Shown: positions 1 through 12,500, counted from the first letter of the stretch. The stretch is 64,000 nucleotides of DNA from Cercophora sp. LCS_1 (GCA_036250225.1 JAPZLL010000008.1:868001-932000); one strand, 5' to 3'. Made by a program: numbers and translations. Notes: generated from the letters alone by a model not told the origin.

Positions 1-1
1 T

Positions 2-926
2 GACGGCCTCTGCGATGCCACTCTGGAGGCGATGTCCGAGTGCCGACGTGTGACGCAGCACATCCCTGCAACACCCTTGCTTGTCCAGGTCTGGAAGGAC
101 ACCCCCGAGGGGTCCTCCATCCGAAAGCTTCTCCTCTCATGGGCTGCTGAATATATGCGATCATCGGATTCTCGCGCCGAGTTTGCTAGGTCTCTTCCCC
201 AGGAGGTGCTTAGTGAACTGGTTGTGGCTATGAGCTCTCTCGAGGCCACACCAACATCTCACATTCCTCCGCCCGTCTCCCCATCCTCCCACCGCAGAAC
301 CGCTCAACAGTTTGAGGAAGACGATGGTGAGATTGTCCAGGTGCAACCGGCAAAGAAACCTCGTTACTCCGATGTGCCACCAACCACCTCCGCCCCGGTC
401 GCTTCCAAGCCCAACATCAAGCGAGTGGCTGCCAGACAGTCCCTCCCGGCCAAATCACAGAAACGCCGCTCCATCGCAATCGCGCAGGATGCACAGTTCT
501 CCACGAACCAGAAGTTGAACTTTTGTGCAGACCTGCTTGCCAGAATGCTTTCAGGGCCGGGTAAGTCGCTCTCGGGCTCTATCATGCAAACATCAGCTGA
601 TCATAGAACCAGGCTTCTGGACACGTCTTGTGGGACCCTTCAAGGAGCCCGTTGATCCCTCTACCGATGGCGTGCCTGACTATTTGGAAAAGGTCACCAG
701 GCCCATGGATCTGGGCACAATGAAGGCCAAAATGGACAGGCGAGAGTACACCGACGAGCAGGAATTCTTGGCCGACATGAACCAAATCTTCACCAACTGC
801 TACACGTACTGGACGAAGAAGGATGCCATGTGGGCGGCCTGTGAGCGCTTACAAAAGACGTTTGAGGAGAAGTATGCCCAGATGAACAAGTGGATCGCAA
901 AGATGGAAGGCAATGAGGAGCACTAA
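2..926 (+). CDS. BTB-like / bromodomain protein, 3' part (5' end outside window)
   Basis: The frame is open from the left edge, so the start lies outside. Two exons: to 560 and 613-926, with a 52-nt intron 561-612 (GTAAGT...ACCAG) that restores a continuous bromodomain. The first ~75 residues (from LCDATLEAM, with TPEGSSIRKLLLSWAAEYM) resemble the C-terminal half of a fungal BTB/POZ domain. A Ser/Pro/Lys-rich linker with basic patches follows, possibly nuclear localisation signals. The last ~105 residues are a bromodomain: PF shelf (GPFKEPVDP), the ZA-loop tyrosine-proline-methionine region (DYLEKVTRPMDLGTMKAKM) and helix B/C (FTNCYTYW). Normally this fold binds acetyl-lysine on histones. Two expected residues differ: the W of the WPF shelf is G, and the acetyl-lysine-binding Asn after NCYxY is Trp. 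Its exact orthologue is not recognised. It converges with tim21. Confidence 0.85.
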
Positions 927-1250
927 TGCCGGGGGTTTCTTTCGGGTAGCAACGGGTCGGAGTCTTTGGCACAGGCTGTTTCTTATTGTCTCGCTATATA
1001 TCACACTCTGACACATGAGCGAGTCATTGAGTGTCGGCAGACATCGGTTTGACAGGTTCGGGACGGCTAGGTCTTATCCCTTAATTTTCTTGTCAAAAGC
1101 ACACAGATTGTACCACCATTGTCATTGTATAGTACTTTGTAGCAGCTGGCGGGCATATCCCTCGCAGCACAGTGATGCTTTTTACGAAACGTCATAATCG
1201 TTCTCCTGAATAGGTACAAATTCCTCGGACTGTATCTAGCACATGATGTC
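927..1250. other. Convergent 3' intergenic spacer
   Basis: This 324-bp stretch lies between the stop of the bromodomain gene (plus) and the stop of tim21 (minus). It is relatively AT-rich and carries no supported ORF. It most likely holds the 3' UTRs and poly(A) sites of both genes. Confidence 0.6.
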
Positions 1251-2054
1251 TCAAGCCCATTTGACACCAAAGAGCTTGAACTCTTTCTTGCCACCCTTTG
1301 CTGCTAATGCTGCGTCTGCGTTCTCAAGGTAGATCCGTTGATGTCCCCTTACATCGACGAAGAAGTACTTGTACTGGAAGTCCTCTTGACCCGCCTTCCG
1401 GATTAGGTGCATCTGGACAACGCCCACCCCTTTGGGCCCTTGGACCTTTGCATATTATCAGCTCAAGTCCCGAGTCAAGGGACAGCTAACTCACGTTGAA
1501 ATGGATCATCAAATGATCGTTGCCCTGTCCATCCTTGGTATGCGTAGACCTACCACCCTATTAGCACCTCCCACCGGTCACGTCAAAAACCCGACCTACG
1601 CAATCGGCCTCGCTCGCCTCCACTTGTTAAACGTCTCTTCCCCGTACGCAGTAATCTTCTTACTGTCCCCCAACAGCGCCAGACACCTCGGGTCCTGCTT
1701 GATCCGATCAACAGCCCGGTTGAAGTACGCCGTCTTGCTATCGGCCGAGAAGACCTCCTGATACAGGAAATAGCCCACGCCACCTGTCAAGACCATACCC
1801 ACGATCACCATGCCAAAGTTAAACGTCTGCTGGACCGCGCGCCCCGTCTTCTCGCCGGCCGAGAGGTCCGTCCACGGCACTCGGCCGTCGTCGTTCAAGG
1901 GCGTTACGGCCCTCCGGGTCTGCTGCTGCTGGCTGGCATAGCTACGTTGGGCGATGAGGGGGGTTCGAGCATATGACGGATGCGGATGCGGGAGGCAGAG
2001 AGTAGTCGAGGAAGGGTGGAGATGCCGTGCTGCTCGTGCCGTAATTTGATTCAT
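1251..2054 (-). CDS. tim21: Mitochondrial import inner membrane translocase subunit Tim21
   Basis: Tim21 is an inner-membrane subunit of the TIM23 presequence translocase; it binds Tom22 in the intermembrane space and couples TIM23 to respiratory complexes. Three exons on the minus strand: 2054-1600, 1549-1495 and 1445-1251, with introns 1550-1599 (GTAGGT) and 1446-1494 (GTGAGT). All phases fit and give 234 aa. Residues 1-50 form an Arg/Ser-rich presequence without acids (MNQITARAARHLHPSS...). One membrane segment lies at about 78-98 (FNFGMVIVGMVLTGGVGYF). The conserved intermembrane-space domain follows, with KDGQGNDHLMIHFNVQGPKG and a C-terminal RGHQRIYLENAD motif typical of the family. The ATG at 2054 is chosen because it starts the presequence; the frame is open further upstream but only without an ATG. 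It shares a 0.6 kb divergent promoter with glo3. Confidence 0.93.
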
Positions 2055-2671
2055 CCTGGCTGTGAGGAGGCGCCCATGGCGGGTCGGCTTGGGTCGGCGT
2101 CGTCGTGGGGTTTTGGTGATGGGAAGGGTTTCCTGTCGCGTGGGGTTGCGGTTCCTTAGTTTGCGAACCAAGCTCAAGATTTGAGCTGCGAGGATCGTCG
2201 GTCTTTGCCGGGCCGGCAGTTGGTGTCTCGATGTGGTACAGAAAATGCAAGCAAAGAGTATGGATGTGGCTACCTCAGCTGTGCTCCACCAGCTCAAAAG
2301 AATGACACAGAGCTTTATATCTTTTTACAGTCTATGCACCTATTAAAATCGTATTTTTAGGCCAAAATATCCCTTGAAAACTCGCATTATTTGAATGATA
2401 CTGTTCATGATTGTATTTGTTGTGCAAATGACTTCCATCAAGGGGCAATGTGGCCCTAAGCCATTTCTGGTTTAGCGGATTGACTTGATGCCACATAGAT
2501 GACCGCCCGAAAATGTGGCCCGCTTCTCCTGAACGAGCCCATGACAACGTCGTGCAACCCGTTTCCGTGAGTTTCGTGGCCTTGACAGTTTCGCACGATC
2601 GACACGCCGCGGCGCGCAACTGCATACTCACCCACTTTTACACTCGGACAATTGCAATCGCAGCTGCCAAG
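2055..2671. promoter_or_regulatory. Divergent promoter region tim21 / glo3
   Basis: 617 bp separate the two start codons. The tim21-proximal half encodes an Arg/Pro-rich open frame without its own ATG, so it is read as leader. The middle (about 2320-2460) is markedly AT-rich compared with its surroundings, as expected for a nucleosome-poor divergent promoter. No specific factor site is claimed. Confidence 0.5.
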
Positions 2672-4364
2672 ATGAGCGCCCTTGCGACGAAGCAGCAGTC
2701 GCTGAAGATATTCGAGAAGCTCAAGACGAAGCCGGCCAACAAGGTAGGCGCATGCCACAGCGACCACCTGCGCCGCCTTGAGTATGCTAACCGTGCGCCG
2801 AACAGGTCTGCTTCGACTGCGGCCAGAAGAACCCGACCTGGACCTCGGTTCCCTTTGGCATTTACCTATGCCTCGACTGCTCGGCCAACCACCGCAACCT
2901 CGGCGTCCATATTTCCTTTGTGCGGTCTACTAACCTCGACCGTATGTCAGCCACGACGCACACGATCAGACCTCCGGGCTAACACAAGCAACTACAGAAT
3001 GGCAATGGGACCAGCTTCGGGTTATGAAGGTGGGCGGCAACGAGTCGGCGACCAAGTTCTTTCAGCAAAACGGCGGATCTGCCGCTCTCAACAGCAAGGA
3101 CCCCAAGACCAAGTACCAGTCGGCCGCCGCTACCAAGTACAAGGAGGAGCTCAAGAAGAGGGCCGCGAGGGATGCTAAGGAGTGAGTGGTTATGGGCGGC
3201 TATGACGTCCAGCGGTGCTGACGGAAATCAGGTACCCCAGTGAGGTTGTCATCAACGATGGAGCCGATGCCGGCGATGGCTCAAACACCCCAGCTGGCGA
3301 GCCAGAGGACGATTTCTTCTCTTCTTGGGATAAGCCGGCCATCAAGAAGCCCACCCCGCCCATTTCCCGCACCGCAACACCCCCTGTTGTTGGCCGCACG
3401 CCTTCGCCTTTCCTGAACGCTGGGACCAATGGGAAGGACATTGCGCGCTCCACGTCGCCATTGGCAAAGACAGAGGGCGACAGCAAGCCGGCCCCGGTCG
3501 CCAGCCGCATCACGACCTCCGCTGCGCTCAGGAAAACAGCCACAACAGGCGCGCCCCGTAAGGCAAACGTGCTCGGCGCCAAGAAGACAACCAAGCTAGG
3601 AGTGAAGAAGGTCGTTGGCGACGTGATCGACTTTGACGAGGCCGAGAAGAAGGCCAAGGAGGAAGCCGAACGCATTGAAAAGCTTGGCTACGACCCCGAT
3701 GCCGAAGAGGAGGCGGCCGCCAAGGCGTCAACTAAGACGGAAGCTAGCAAGATCCACTCCCCATCACCTGTCAACCCCGCGCCCCGCGGCGGATACGGAT
3801 CCTCGTCTCACAGCCGCGAGAAGTCTGCATCAGAGTTGGAGCGTTTGGGTATGGGCATGAATCGACTGGGGTTTGGTCAGGTTGGCGGCAACAAGGCCGC
3901 GGCGGCGGCGGCGAAGAAGAATACTGGTGGCTTTGGCTCTGTTGGGCCCATCAAGAACACCGTCGAGGGTTGGTGTTTTCCGTTCTGTATATGCTGTCTC
4001 AGTCACTAACGGGCGTGGAACAGATGATGATGACAGATTCGCACGGAACAAGTTCGGCACCCAGAAGGCCATCTCGTCTGACGAGGTCTTTGGCAAGGGT
4101 AACTTTGATCCCAGCGCCCAAGCTGAAGCCAAATCCAGGCTTCAGGGCTTCGAGGGCGCCACATCCATCTCTTCGAATGCCTACTTTGGGCGTCCCGAGG
4201 AGGAGGACGTCGCAGAGGATTACGGTGACCTTGAATCCGCGGCCAAGGACTTTGTCAGGAAGTTCGGCATCACTGCTGGCGACGATTTGGAAGCCTTGAC
4301 GCGGGCGGCGGCCGGTGTCTCGAGCAAGCTCTCAGACGCCGTCAGGGCATACATAGGGAACTAA
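2672..4364 (+). CDS. glo3: ADP-ribosylation factor GTPase-activating protein Glo3
   Basis: Glo3 stimulates GTP hydrolysis on Arf1 during COPI vesicle formation and Golgi-to-ER retrieval. Five exons: 2672-2743, 2806-2941, 2998-3181, 3232-3968 and 4024-4364. The introns are 62, 56, 50 and 55 nt, all in correct phase, giving 489 aa. The N-terminal ArfGAP domain has the zinc finger CFDC-X16-CLDC and the arginine-finger segment NHRNLGVHISFVRST. The middle is Ser/Pro/Lys/Ala-rich and disordered. Near the C-terminus, ISSDEVFGKG and the repeated Phe/Gly motifs (GATSISSNAYFGR) match the Glo3 regulatory motif found in Glo3/ArfGAP2/3 but not in Gcs1. The fourth intron has a poor donor (GTTGGT). It is the only GT that keeps the phase and joins NTVE to DDDDRFARNKFG. 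Confidence 0.94.
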
Positions 4365-7291
4365 GGTGGTGTTTATTGCTCACAAGATTGATTTACACCT
4401 TTTCCAGCACCAGCCGAGCCAGCTCCTCGCAAATTGATGGTGGCAAGTGGCCGCCTTCCAGAGGGCCCTGCGAGCTAGGATACGTAGCGGAACCAACGTT
4501 GGTAGCAGCAAGCGCGGAGTCCCGATTCGGGTGGTGAGCTTGGACAGCATGAGATATGGTGATGAATGGATGGTCCGGCGTCGGCGGAAGATAATATCCT
4601 GATCTGTTATAGGATGGCATCATTGAGTCTTTAACTGAGTGGTTGGAGCTCTAGAGAAAAGAATAGACACAGCTACTACATTCCTGTTGCAACAGTGTCT
4701 GAGATATTTCGCACATTGACCCCGCGGTTCCTATGCAAGCGCCGTCAAAGTTCACCTCCGTTGTCCAAGCTGTCCGGCAAGCAAGAGGCGGCCGGAGGAG
4801 GGAGCAGCCACCAAGGCCATCCATCTTCTGTCTACTCAAGTACCTACCTGCCTTTTCTCCTCTTCGTCCCCAGTTGTCTCACACCTTATCCCCATCCGAA
4901 AAAGCACACGCCGTCTTCAGAACGGCACCCAGGATTTTCGAAAGGCATCCTTCATCTTCGAAAAGGCATCTCTGAGAAGAAGCACTCGGGGGCTATACAA
5001 TCAGCTACCACGGGATATTTTCTATCCAGTCTACAAGTCGGCCACGAGAAGAGACCCGCCACCCGCTCCCTTTGTATCGGATGAGAAAGGAGGACGAGAA
5101 CACAGGGTGGCACCATCAGTGACAGCCCACAACACGCTCACCAAAACATCCACGACGACAGCCATTGCCAACTGCAACGAAAACTCACCTGCGATCACAT
5201 CAAACCATCACGTGGACGAAACAGAACAGCAAATCCACCCAAAGCAAGCACTGCGCCACACGAACGCCAGCCCGGCTCGACAGTTTGCCAGCCTGTCGCC
5301 AAAACACACGCGCCTGAGAAGCGCGCTCACCCTACCTTGCTCTGGCCTGTCAGCGTGAGACCAGCACCAATTCTGCCTCGTCAACTCCCTGCCTACGACG
5401 AGCAGATTACCTGGGTACCCGGACCGGTCGCCAGATAGATTAGAGGGGGACGCGTAAGTCACGGTTCTACAAAAAACCCAACCTGCATGGTTCTCGTACT
5501 TTTCGGCACGCTTCACAATCACACAAGACTAGACTAGTAGACGCACAGGCTTTTTTTTTTTTTTTTTTTGGCGTGCGTGCTATGCTAGACTAGACTAAGC
5601 CGAGAGAGGTAGGTAGATCAAGCTTGGTCAGGTCTGGTTACGTAGCCTGTAGGCGCCAATGTGCCTGGGACAATGCACATCATACATCGCACATGTAAGC
5701 CGGCTGGCTGGCTGGTTATTTCCGACACGCCCTCCGTCTGGGGGTGGCGGGTTTCGATATCGGCGGTGGGTGATATTGTTATGTTTAGGCGGTGATGAGG
5801 GGACACGAGGGAGACACAGCATGGGAGGGATAGAGGATGAGGCGCAGATGGGCGGCTGGGCCGAAGGTACCGTGCTGGATGTACATGTAGATGATGTGCG
5901 CGGCGGTTTCGTCATCTCCCCGGGCCCGAAAATAAAGGGGTGGTGGGGCGATGAGGTTGGTCTTTCTTTGGCCTTTGCTGTTATGAAGCGAGGCGGGTGA
6001 GGAACACGGCGTCTGATGGCAATCGGTCGGTGTGGTCTTGTTGTTTAGGTCGTGGCTTCAAGCGCTTGGCTCGGTCAGCTTGAGGGGGTGAGGATACGCC
6101 CCTTGTTGTTGCCGGGCTAGGGCGCAGATCGGGAGAAAGGGGCAAAGGTGCTGGGCAGGTGGTTGGTTTTGGGGTTGATGAGCTGTCGAGTTGCACTGGC
6201 GGTGTTGTTGACTTGTTGCCAAATGTTGTGGAGCTCGGGATTGGGGCTTCTGATATCGGAGGAGGGATATTCTGGCTTGTTTTCTGACGCCAGGACCCGG
6301 CCTCTGATGAGCGCCAGACTTGTGTGTCCCCAGGTGGTGTGGGAGTTCCTTCCTTTCTCACCTAGGTTTGGCCCCGCACAGTTCACCGGGCCAGAATTGG
6401 TCGACTGGCTTTCTCCCGTCTATAATGGCACAACGATTCCATCTCTTCCCAGTGCGGACTTTGGGAACCCTCGAATTGGAACGTCGCTTTTCACGGTGAA
6501 CGACAAAGAGTGCCTCCTTAGCCCGAAACCACTAGTTGCTTCAATCCCACATCTCCCCATCCCCGAAGAGAGACCCATTTGGCGTCTATGCGGCATACCG
6601 TCAGCTGTTCAACCCGATTTTGTAATGCACTTTAAGATCATGATATTCAATGAGGTGCTCTCCCCTGACAAATTCGAGTGTCACGTCGTCAAGACACCCC
6701 AAATCCTCCAGCCACGCAGTTCAGTGACTTGAGCACACAGACAGGGCGCATCTACTCTCAACATCTACATGTGCCCTCTGGTGGTGGTTGGGCAATGATC
6801 TGGTGCTTTCTTGTAAAAACAGCGGAGCATTATCGATGTAGCACACTGAGCTCTTCTCGCTCGCTACACCCCTTGGCTGGGTTGGACTGAAGAAGGTACC
6901 GGAAGTCGGTGCTCGCTTCATTGATTAGGGTATGGCAAGGTTGAAGTGGGCTATCTCGGGAGCAGCTCCCACGTGCGATTTGCGGGCAAGTGGCGGTGAA
7001 AATAGAGAAGAGGGTGCGTTGGGAGGCTTGATGGTCGGCGATGACATCTCCACAACTCACGATCAGGGGATTACCCACATTCAGTGTGTGCGCGAAGCAA
7101 TGCTGAATCAATGCTTCGTCTTGAAGTTCTTGGGGCTTGTGTTTTGACCCCTTTTCCTCTTGGCGAGTCAAGAGCCCCAAAACCCCGAGCGCAACGATCA
7201 CGACACGAAACCTCGCACATCGGCACATAGACACCAAGCACAATGAAACAACGCACGTCTACATTTCAGACCACCATCTATATGTCTATGT
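4365..7291. other. 2.9 kb intergenic region between convergent genes
   Basis: This spans from the glo3 stop to the stop of the minus-strand leucine-rich gene. The first ~250 bp are probably the glo3 3' UTR. Around 4820-5000 there is a CT-rich, leader-like stretch. A T19 run sits at 5551-5569. Between 5.7 and 6.4 kb both strands have short open frames with protein-like composition but no recognised family, and no gene model could be closed. This is long for a convergent spacer, so a small or non-coding gene may be hidden here. Confidence 0.45.
5551..5569. repeat. Poly(T) tract, T19
   Basis: An uninterrupted run of 19 T occurs in an otherwise mixed intergenic sequence, just before a GCGTGCGTGC stretch. 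It may be a nucleosome-excluding poly(dA:dT) element. No transposon ends are visible nearby. Confidence 0.9.
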
Positions 7292-8898
7292 CTATACTGG
7301 CCTCTTGACCGTCTCCACTGTGATAAATCTCCCTCTGCCCGCTCGTTTACCCCTGATGTGCCTCTCCACCCTCTCGGCGCGGGCGACAACCTCCCAGTAT
7401 TTAGCCGCTTCGACGGGGCCAGCGTCTTCTTCGAGCTCGTACCCTGGGTATAGCAAGATGGTCGAGATCTTGCCCCAATCTCCAACCCAGTCGACTGCGT
7501 CGTGGTCGGCGTGGGACCAGAGCGCCGAGCTCCACTCGCCGCATCCTGTGAGGTCTAAATACTCTAACCCATACAGAATCTTGCTCAGGCGGCGGAGAAC
7601 AACAATAGCTTCGGCCCAGTCGTTGTCGAGCGAGTCTGCAAAGCGTCAGCAATATGTCTTGAGAGAAAAGGTTGGGGGGGGGGCTAGCTACGTACGACTG
7701 TACGGTCCAGTGCCAGAGTATTGCACAGTGCGGCCCTGGGGCGAGACAAAACTGGCGAGTTTTGCATTCGGCGTCAGAGAAGGCTCCGGCCAGAACGCCA
7801 GACTGAGGTGGGTGAGCGTCGGACAGTGGGACACGAAGCTCAGTAGGTGTCGCCACGACACCGACTGGGAGCAGTCTGGGCGTACGCCCAGAGAAAGATG
7901 TGACAGGTTTGGCAGCAGAGGACGGGGCACCGTGGATTCCTCTGGCACGTCCCACGAGTCCTGAAGATTCGTGGGGGGCTGCTGTGATGGAAAAAGGAGA
8001 GCCGTGAGCTCGCGCAGCTTCAGAGACCGCCCAAGCGACCCGGTAAGATCGAGATGGCGAAAGTACTCGTTGGCCGAGCTTGGGTTCACGCTTTCCGCCG
8101 TGTCCTGCTGATCGTCCGTTTCCGTCTCCTCGTCCGGGAAGGGGAGGAGGATGGCACGAAGATCTGCGACTGACACACCACCGGGGTTCCAGGTGCCCAG
8201 GTATGTGACCAAGGCTACGCGAAGGTGGGTCGGGAGGTCAAAGAGACAATACCGGCAGTAAGATTTCTGGAATGTCCAGTTGTGGGCAAGCCGCCGCAGT
8301 GTAATGTCTATCAGACTGCCCTTGGCCGGCCGGGCAACGCCGGGCAGCGGATGGTGCTCTTGGTTGCCGGGCTTACCATACTGCTGCGTTTTGCGCAGGG
8401 CAACGACGCTGGCTGTGGAGGTGAGCCAGCTTCTCGGCGTCGGAGGCCCAGCATGCGAGCGGGGCGTCCACCTGCCAAGAGTGTTCCGCGGGCGGAGTGT
8501 GGGCGTTGCGGGAAGTTGCAAGATGTTCCGCAGCGTAGGCGGTAGGGTAGGAGGAATCTCGACGGGTCTTTGGGCACCACCGCTCAGCCCAGTACGACGC
8601 AGGTCGGCGAGCAACTCATTGACGCCACGACCTTGGGATTGCTCATCTGGACCGCCCGACAGACGCCCCGGTTAGCCTTTGGTCGCAACACAAGACTGGC
8701 ATGAACGCATGGCGCGTGGGCGCACGCTGCGGCATGCCGAGTGGCGAACGTACCATGTTGACTGTGCCTGCTGCCGCTACCGCGATTGCTTCGGCTGCTG
8801 CTAATGGCCGCGGTGGCGGTTGAGCTGATGCTGAGCGACGCGGGGGCGGTGGATTGCGGTTTGGAGAATCGTGCGTTGTGCCTCTGCTTTTTCGGCAT
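7292..8898 (-). CDS. Conserved hypothetical protein with leucine-rich repeats
   Basis: Three exons on the minus strand: 8898-8754, 8646-7696 and 7635-7292. The introns are 8647-8753 (107 nt, GTACGT) and 7636-7695 (60 nt, GTACGT), all in phase, giving 479 aa. The N-terminus (MPKKQRHNARFSKPQS) is basic and Ser-rich. A short Cys motif (YCRYCLFDLP) precedes a region with repeated leucine-rich segments: YFRHLDLTG, NLSHLSLGV, TLTHLSLAF and LEYLDLTGC. These resemble the ribonuclease-inhibitor/F-box type of LRR. No F-box, kinase or catalytic motif was seen. The C-terminal exon is Trp-rich, then basic. The frame begins two codons upstream at a GTG, so the first ATG was taken as start. Function is unknown; an adaptor or protein-binding role is only an inference from the LRRs. 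Confidence 0.82.
7674..7683. repeat. G10 homopolymer inside an intron
   Basis: Ten consecutive G on the plus strand (C10 in the sense of the minus-strand LRR gene) lie inside its second intron, shortly after the donor. The run is not coding. It is a likely site of length variation or sequencing error. Confidence 0.85.
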
Positions 8899-9518
8899 CA
8901 CCTGCGCTGGCGGGGATCCAGGGCCACGGTCGACGGCCGGAAGAGGGCTCGACGAGTGGAGACTGGTAACGGGAGAAGGCGTTCAAGGCGTGCGGGTGGG
9001 AGGGTCAGGCGGCGCGCTCCGGGACGGAAAGGCGCAGCCCTGAAATCAAAATCGGGGTGTGGTCGGAAGCTCAGGGTCTGGCGTTCGAAGCACAAAAACC
9101 GGTTGGCACGAGGCGTGAAACAAGCTGCGGACCTGAGGGAAATTGGTATTAAACACTAAACCTCGAATCCTCGGAGCCCGTTATAAGCCCGACCCAAGAC
9201 AGTTAGTCAAAGAATTCGTGAATGCCTGGGAGTCATGGCCAAAACTATGCCACCGGCGGAGACAAAGAATCCGCCGCAGCACAATGCGATGGCGATGCGA
9301 GCGAGGAGTCATCGGCAGGTATCGTGCGGCGTCCCGGCCGCGGGGCAGGCGGCTGAAGACCCGCCAGCCCACCTGCTTATCAAGCTCGTCCGATACAGAA
9401 TAATCCGAATTGACAACCCTTGCAATGTTGGGAGGTGCAGCAGACCATGATGAACTCTGAATTGATGCATCGACTTACGGTATCAGGCTGTATCTCTCTA
9501 CCGAGACCTTTGCGCCAA

Positions 9519-9531
9519 TTTTTTTTTTTTT
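9519..9531. repeat. Poly(T) tract, T13
   Basis: Thirteen consecutive T occur in the intergenic region between the LRR gene and vib-1, with no associated element ends. Confidence 0.85.
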
Positions 9532-12500
9532 GGAAATTTTGCAAGCGTCGCGACCAGCTCACCTCCCACTTAAGAGCAACTATCTTGTTCGTCATAGGCC
9601 CTGGCAGCGGGCGGCACGGGACGGGATCATGTACCCATACCCAGCCATTCCCCACGAAACGACCCACAAATGCGAATGCGCTAGAACGAGACTGGCACTG
9701 GCGATTGACCGACGATCGCTGTTGAGTTGATCGCCCCAAGGGTGTTTCTGCTTGGAGAGCTTGGCGCCTGCGACTGTTCCGACTTCTCACATCATCACCT
9801 GGCACCAGGCTTCACCCCTCGCACAGACTTCATGCCCGCACCCCCTCCAGCAAGGTGCGAGGCGCCCCTATTGCCTGCTTTTGGGCGGTTGCCATGAATG
9901 CTCCGGAACAGCCCGAAACCTAGCCCGGGAAGAGCATAGGACTTTTGGCCTTGCAACCTCCTCGCTCGCCTTCATTGGATCATCCGCATGTCTGCCACGC
10001 CTTGTATCGGCGAGAATGCACCCGTCATTTGTCCGCACATGACACGCGCCCCGACACATTTTGGAATCGCTCCCGGGAAGCCCTTGGTTGGCTGTCGACG
10101 GGTGGCGAAGGGGACTGACGGGCAAGTCGTCCATACGGATACTCCCCGTGTCCCTGCTGTCCGGCGGACGCCTCCTGTCTTCAATCAACCTTCATCTATC
10201 TGCCGCCTTGCTCGGCGCTCCTGGATTTCGAGTGGTTCCTCCGCTCCGCTTGGGGATGACGCTTGATCCTGGAGCCGCCCTCCGGCAAGAGATATTGTCC
10301 CGGATCCGACGGCGCCTTGTATATGCTGGAAGAGACCACCCCAACTTCCGAACACAGAGACAAACGTGCAGCTTTAGCTTGTGCGCTGGACATTGCCCTC
10401 CTGTCTACTCCAGGCGCTAGCCAGTCGTCAGCCCAGCCCACACCGTCGTCGGATAACTCCGCGTCTCTTCCATGACTGGCCTGTCCGAACTAGCTGCTAT
10501 TCTTAGGTGGCTTGAGCAAATTGATATGAAGCCCTCACGAATCTGGCGTTGCATGAGCGCTTTGGGCATGGGCCTGCTTGATAACCCTACCAGGAGGGTC
10601 AGTCCTGACCGGCGCCCGGCAGGCTTCTGCGCAGGTTGCACTTTCTGCGCAGGTTAAGTACTTTGGGCCTTTAGACCTTCCACATCGAGTGTCCAGCTGC
10701 CGTGCTAGCCTCGCACAGTGAGGCGGGCTTGCAGACGGACGTTTTGACCGCCAGCTCCCGCGGCATTCCGGTGTCCCTGGCCAGCGGCCTCGGCCCCGGG
10801 TTCCGCGATTGCCATGCCGAGACGCCCATTGACAGCGTAAAAAGGGCAGCGAGGTGGCGGTCTTGTCTGATGATGGGGAGTCGGGGACGTTCTGTGCATC
10901 TTTGTCCGACCTTGGCCACGCGGTGGACAACGAGCCGGCCTCGCCAGAGACCCGCCCTGAATTCTTTTGGATACCTGGCCAGCCGATCTGCCTGGGGGAT
11001 CACGGCTCATGATCCCAAACCCTTCCAAGTTTGTGCTGCCCCCTGGCGTTCTCGGTGAGACCAACGGTTCCCTGACAGCCGGCCGCTCTTCTCGTATGAG
11101 ACAAGCAGCATGCCGCTGGAATGTCAACAACGGGCGCCGACCGCCAGGCCTCGTGCCACAGCGCTAGGGAGTCGGGTGGAGACGAACACCGTCGCGCCGG
11201 AGCTAGCCCGCTCCTCCTTGGGTATGCTTGGTTGACGGGCCGAGATAGCATGCGTGTAATGACATGCTTGTATGACAAGTGATGCAGAGCTCGTTTCGAG
11301 ACAGCCTGCGGGAGCGACAACTAGCTTCTGCCGCTTGCTTCTGTGTCCATCCCCCAGCTTCCGCTCGCCGTCCGTCCCCGCCGTTGTCGTTGCGCGCCAC
11401 GTCGTCAGGCTAGCATCTTGGCCCGTGTTGAGGGGAAACCGGCCAGAGACCGTAGGTAGGCCGCCGAGAACGACTTCTCCATTGCCCCTCCAATCTTTTG
11501 CGCCCGATCGCGCACCCCTCCGCTCCGTGTTGGATCGATCGAAAAGGGTCGGCTGCCCTGAACACGGCATAAGGGAGGCGCGAAGCGGTGTGATGCCATC
11601 GTTCTCAGGCTGGCCGAAGGGCCCATGGAAAGAGATCACGGCGCTTTACTGCCGTGACAGTCCAAATCGCCAGAAAGGTGCGGAGGGAGTCTGTCAGGCC
11701 GCATTGGGAACCGGTCAGCAAACGGATTCGGAAGCAAAGGTTGAACACAACCCTCGATTTGGAGAGAGACTTACGGCGAGCAATGTTACGCAACCTTCCC
11801 CGAAGCCCCAGTGTCCTATGACCTCCACCAAAGGGGCATATTCAGCCACGATTTCACCATTATTCCTGCCGTGGAATGCTTGAATCCGTATTTATGCCGT
11901 GATCGCTCCCGGTAGGTTGGTTTCCACAGAGACGCTCCATCGCCAAGCAGATCCACGAAGAGACTGGGACACGTGAAGGCGTGCCGGTCCTTCCCCCTCC
12001 TGTCCTGAGATCATGGGGACTGCCCAGCATCCGTCATGGCGGCGCCTGCGGCGGATGAGGAAAATATCCCATTTGTCTCGGAGAACGTGGATGCGGGCCA
12101 GGCAATCCCTTCGACGGTGTGGCCGGCCTTTGGACGCACTTCTGTCTGAATCGAAGCACGTCAACGTCAGATCCTCCCGATGACCATTGCCTCGCAGCGC
12201 CGTCTGGAATGGGTTGCTTCGTGTGACATTCGCCGTGCAAGGACGTGATTGGCGTGCCGCCGTGCTCAGCATCGTAGCCGAAGTGACGGCCTTCCAGGGG
12301 GTTGAGGGTCAGAGCACGGTTCAGCGGCGGCGTCTCACCCGGCGAGCACAGCTAATTGGGAGCAGTACAGGGAAGTACCCTCCTCCAGGGCTGAAGGGTC
12401 ACTGTTCCCCCAGGATCGAGATGCGGGACTGAAGGTCGAGACGAGCGCAGACGGCAGGACGGGCAAATGGAAACATCCGCTAGCACAACAGAGGCGTGGT

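Noticed and set aside
11124..11883. Overlapping 171-codon (minus) and 203-codon (plus) frames
   Set aside because: Both are open over the same GC-rich stretch, show no domains or splice continuations, and their amino-acid composition is Arg/Ser/Pro-driven.
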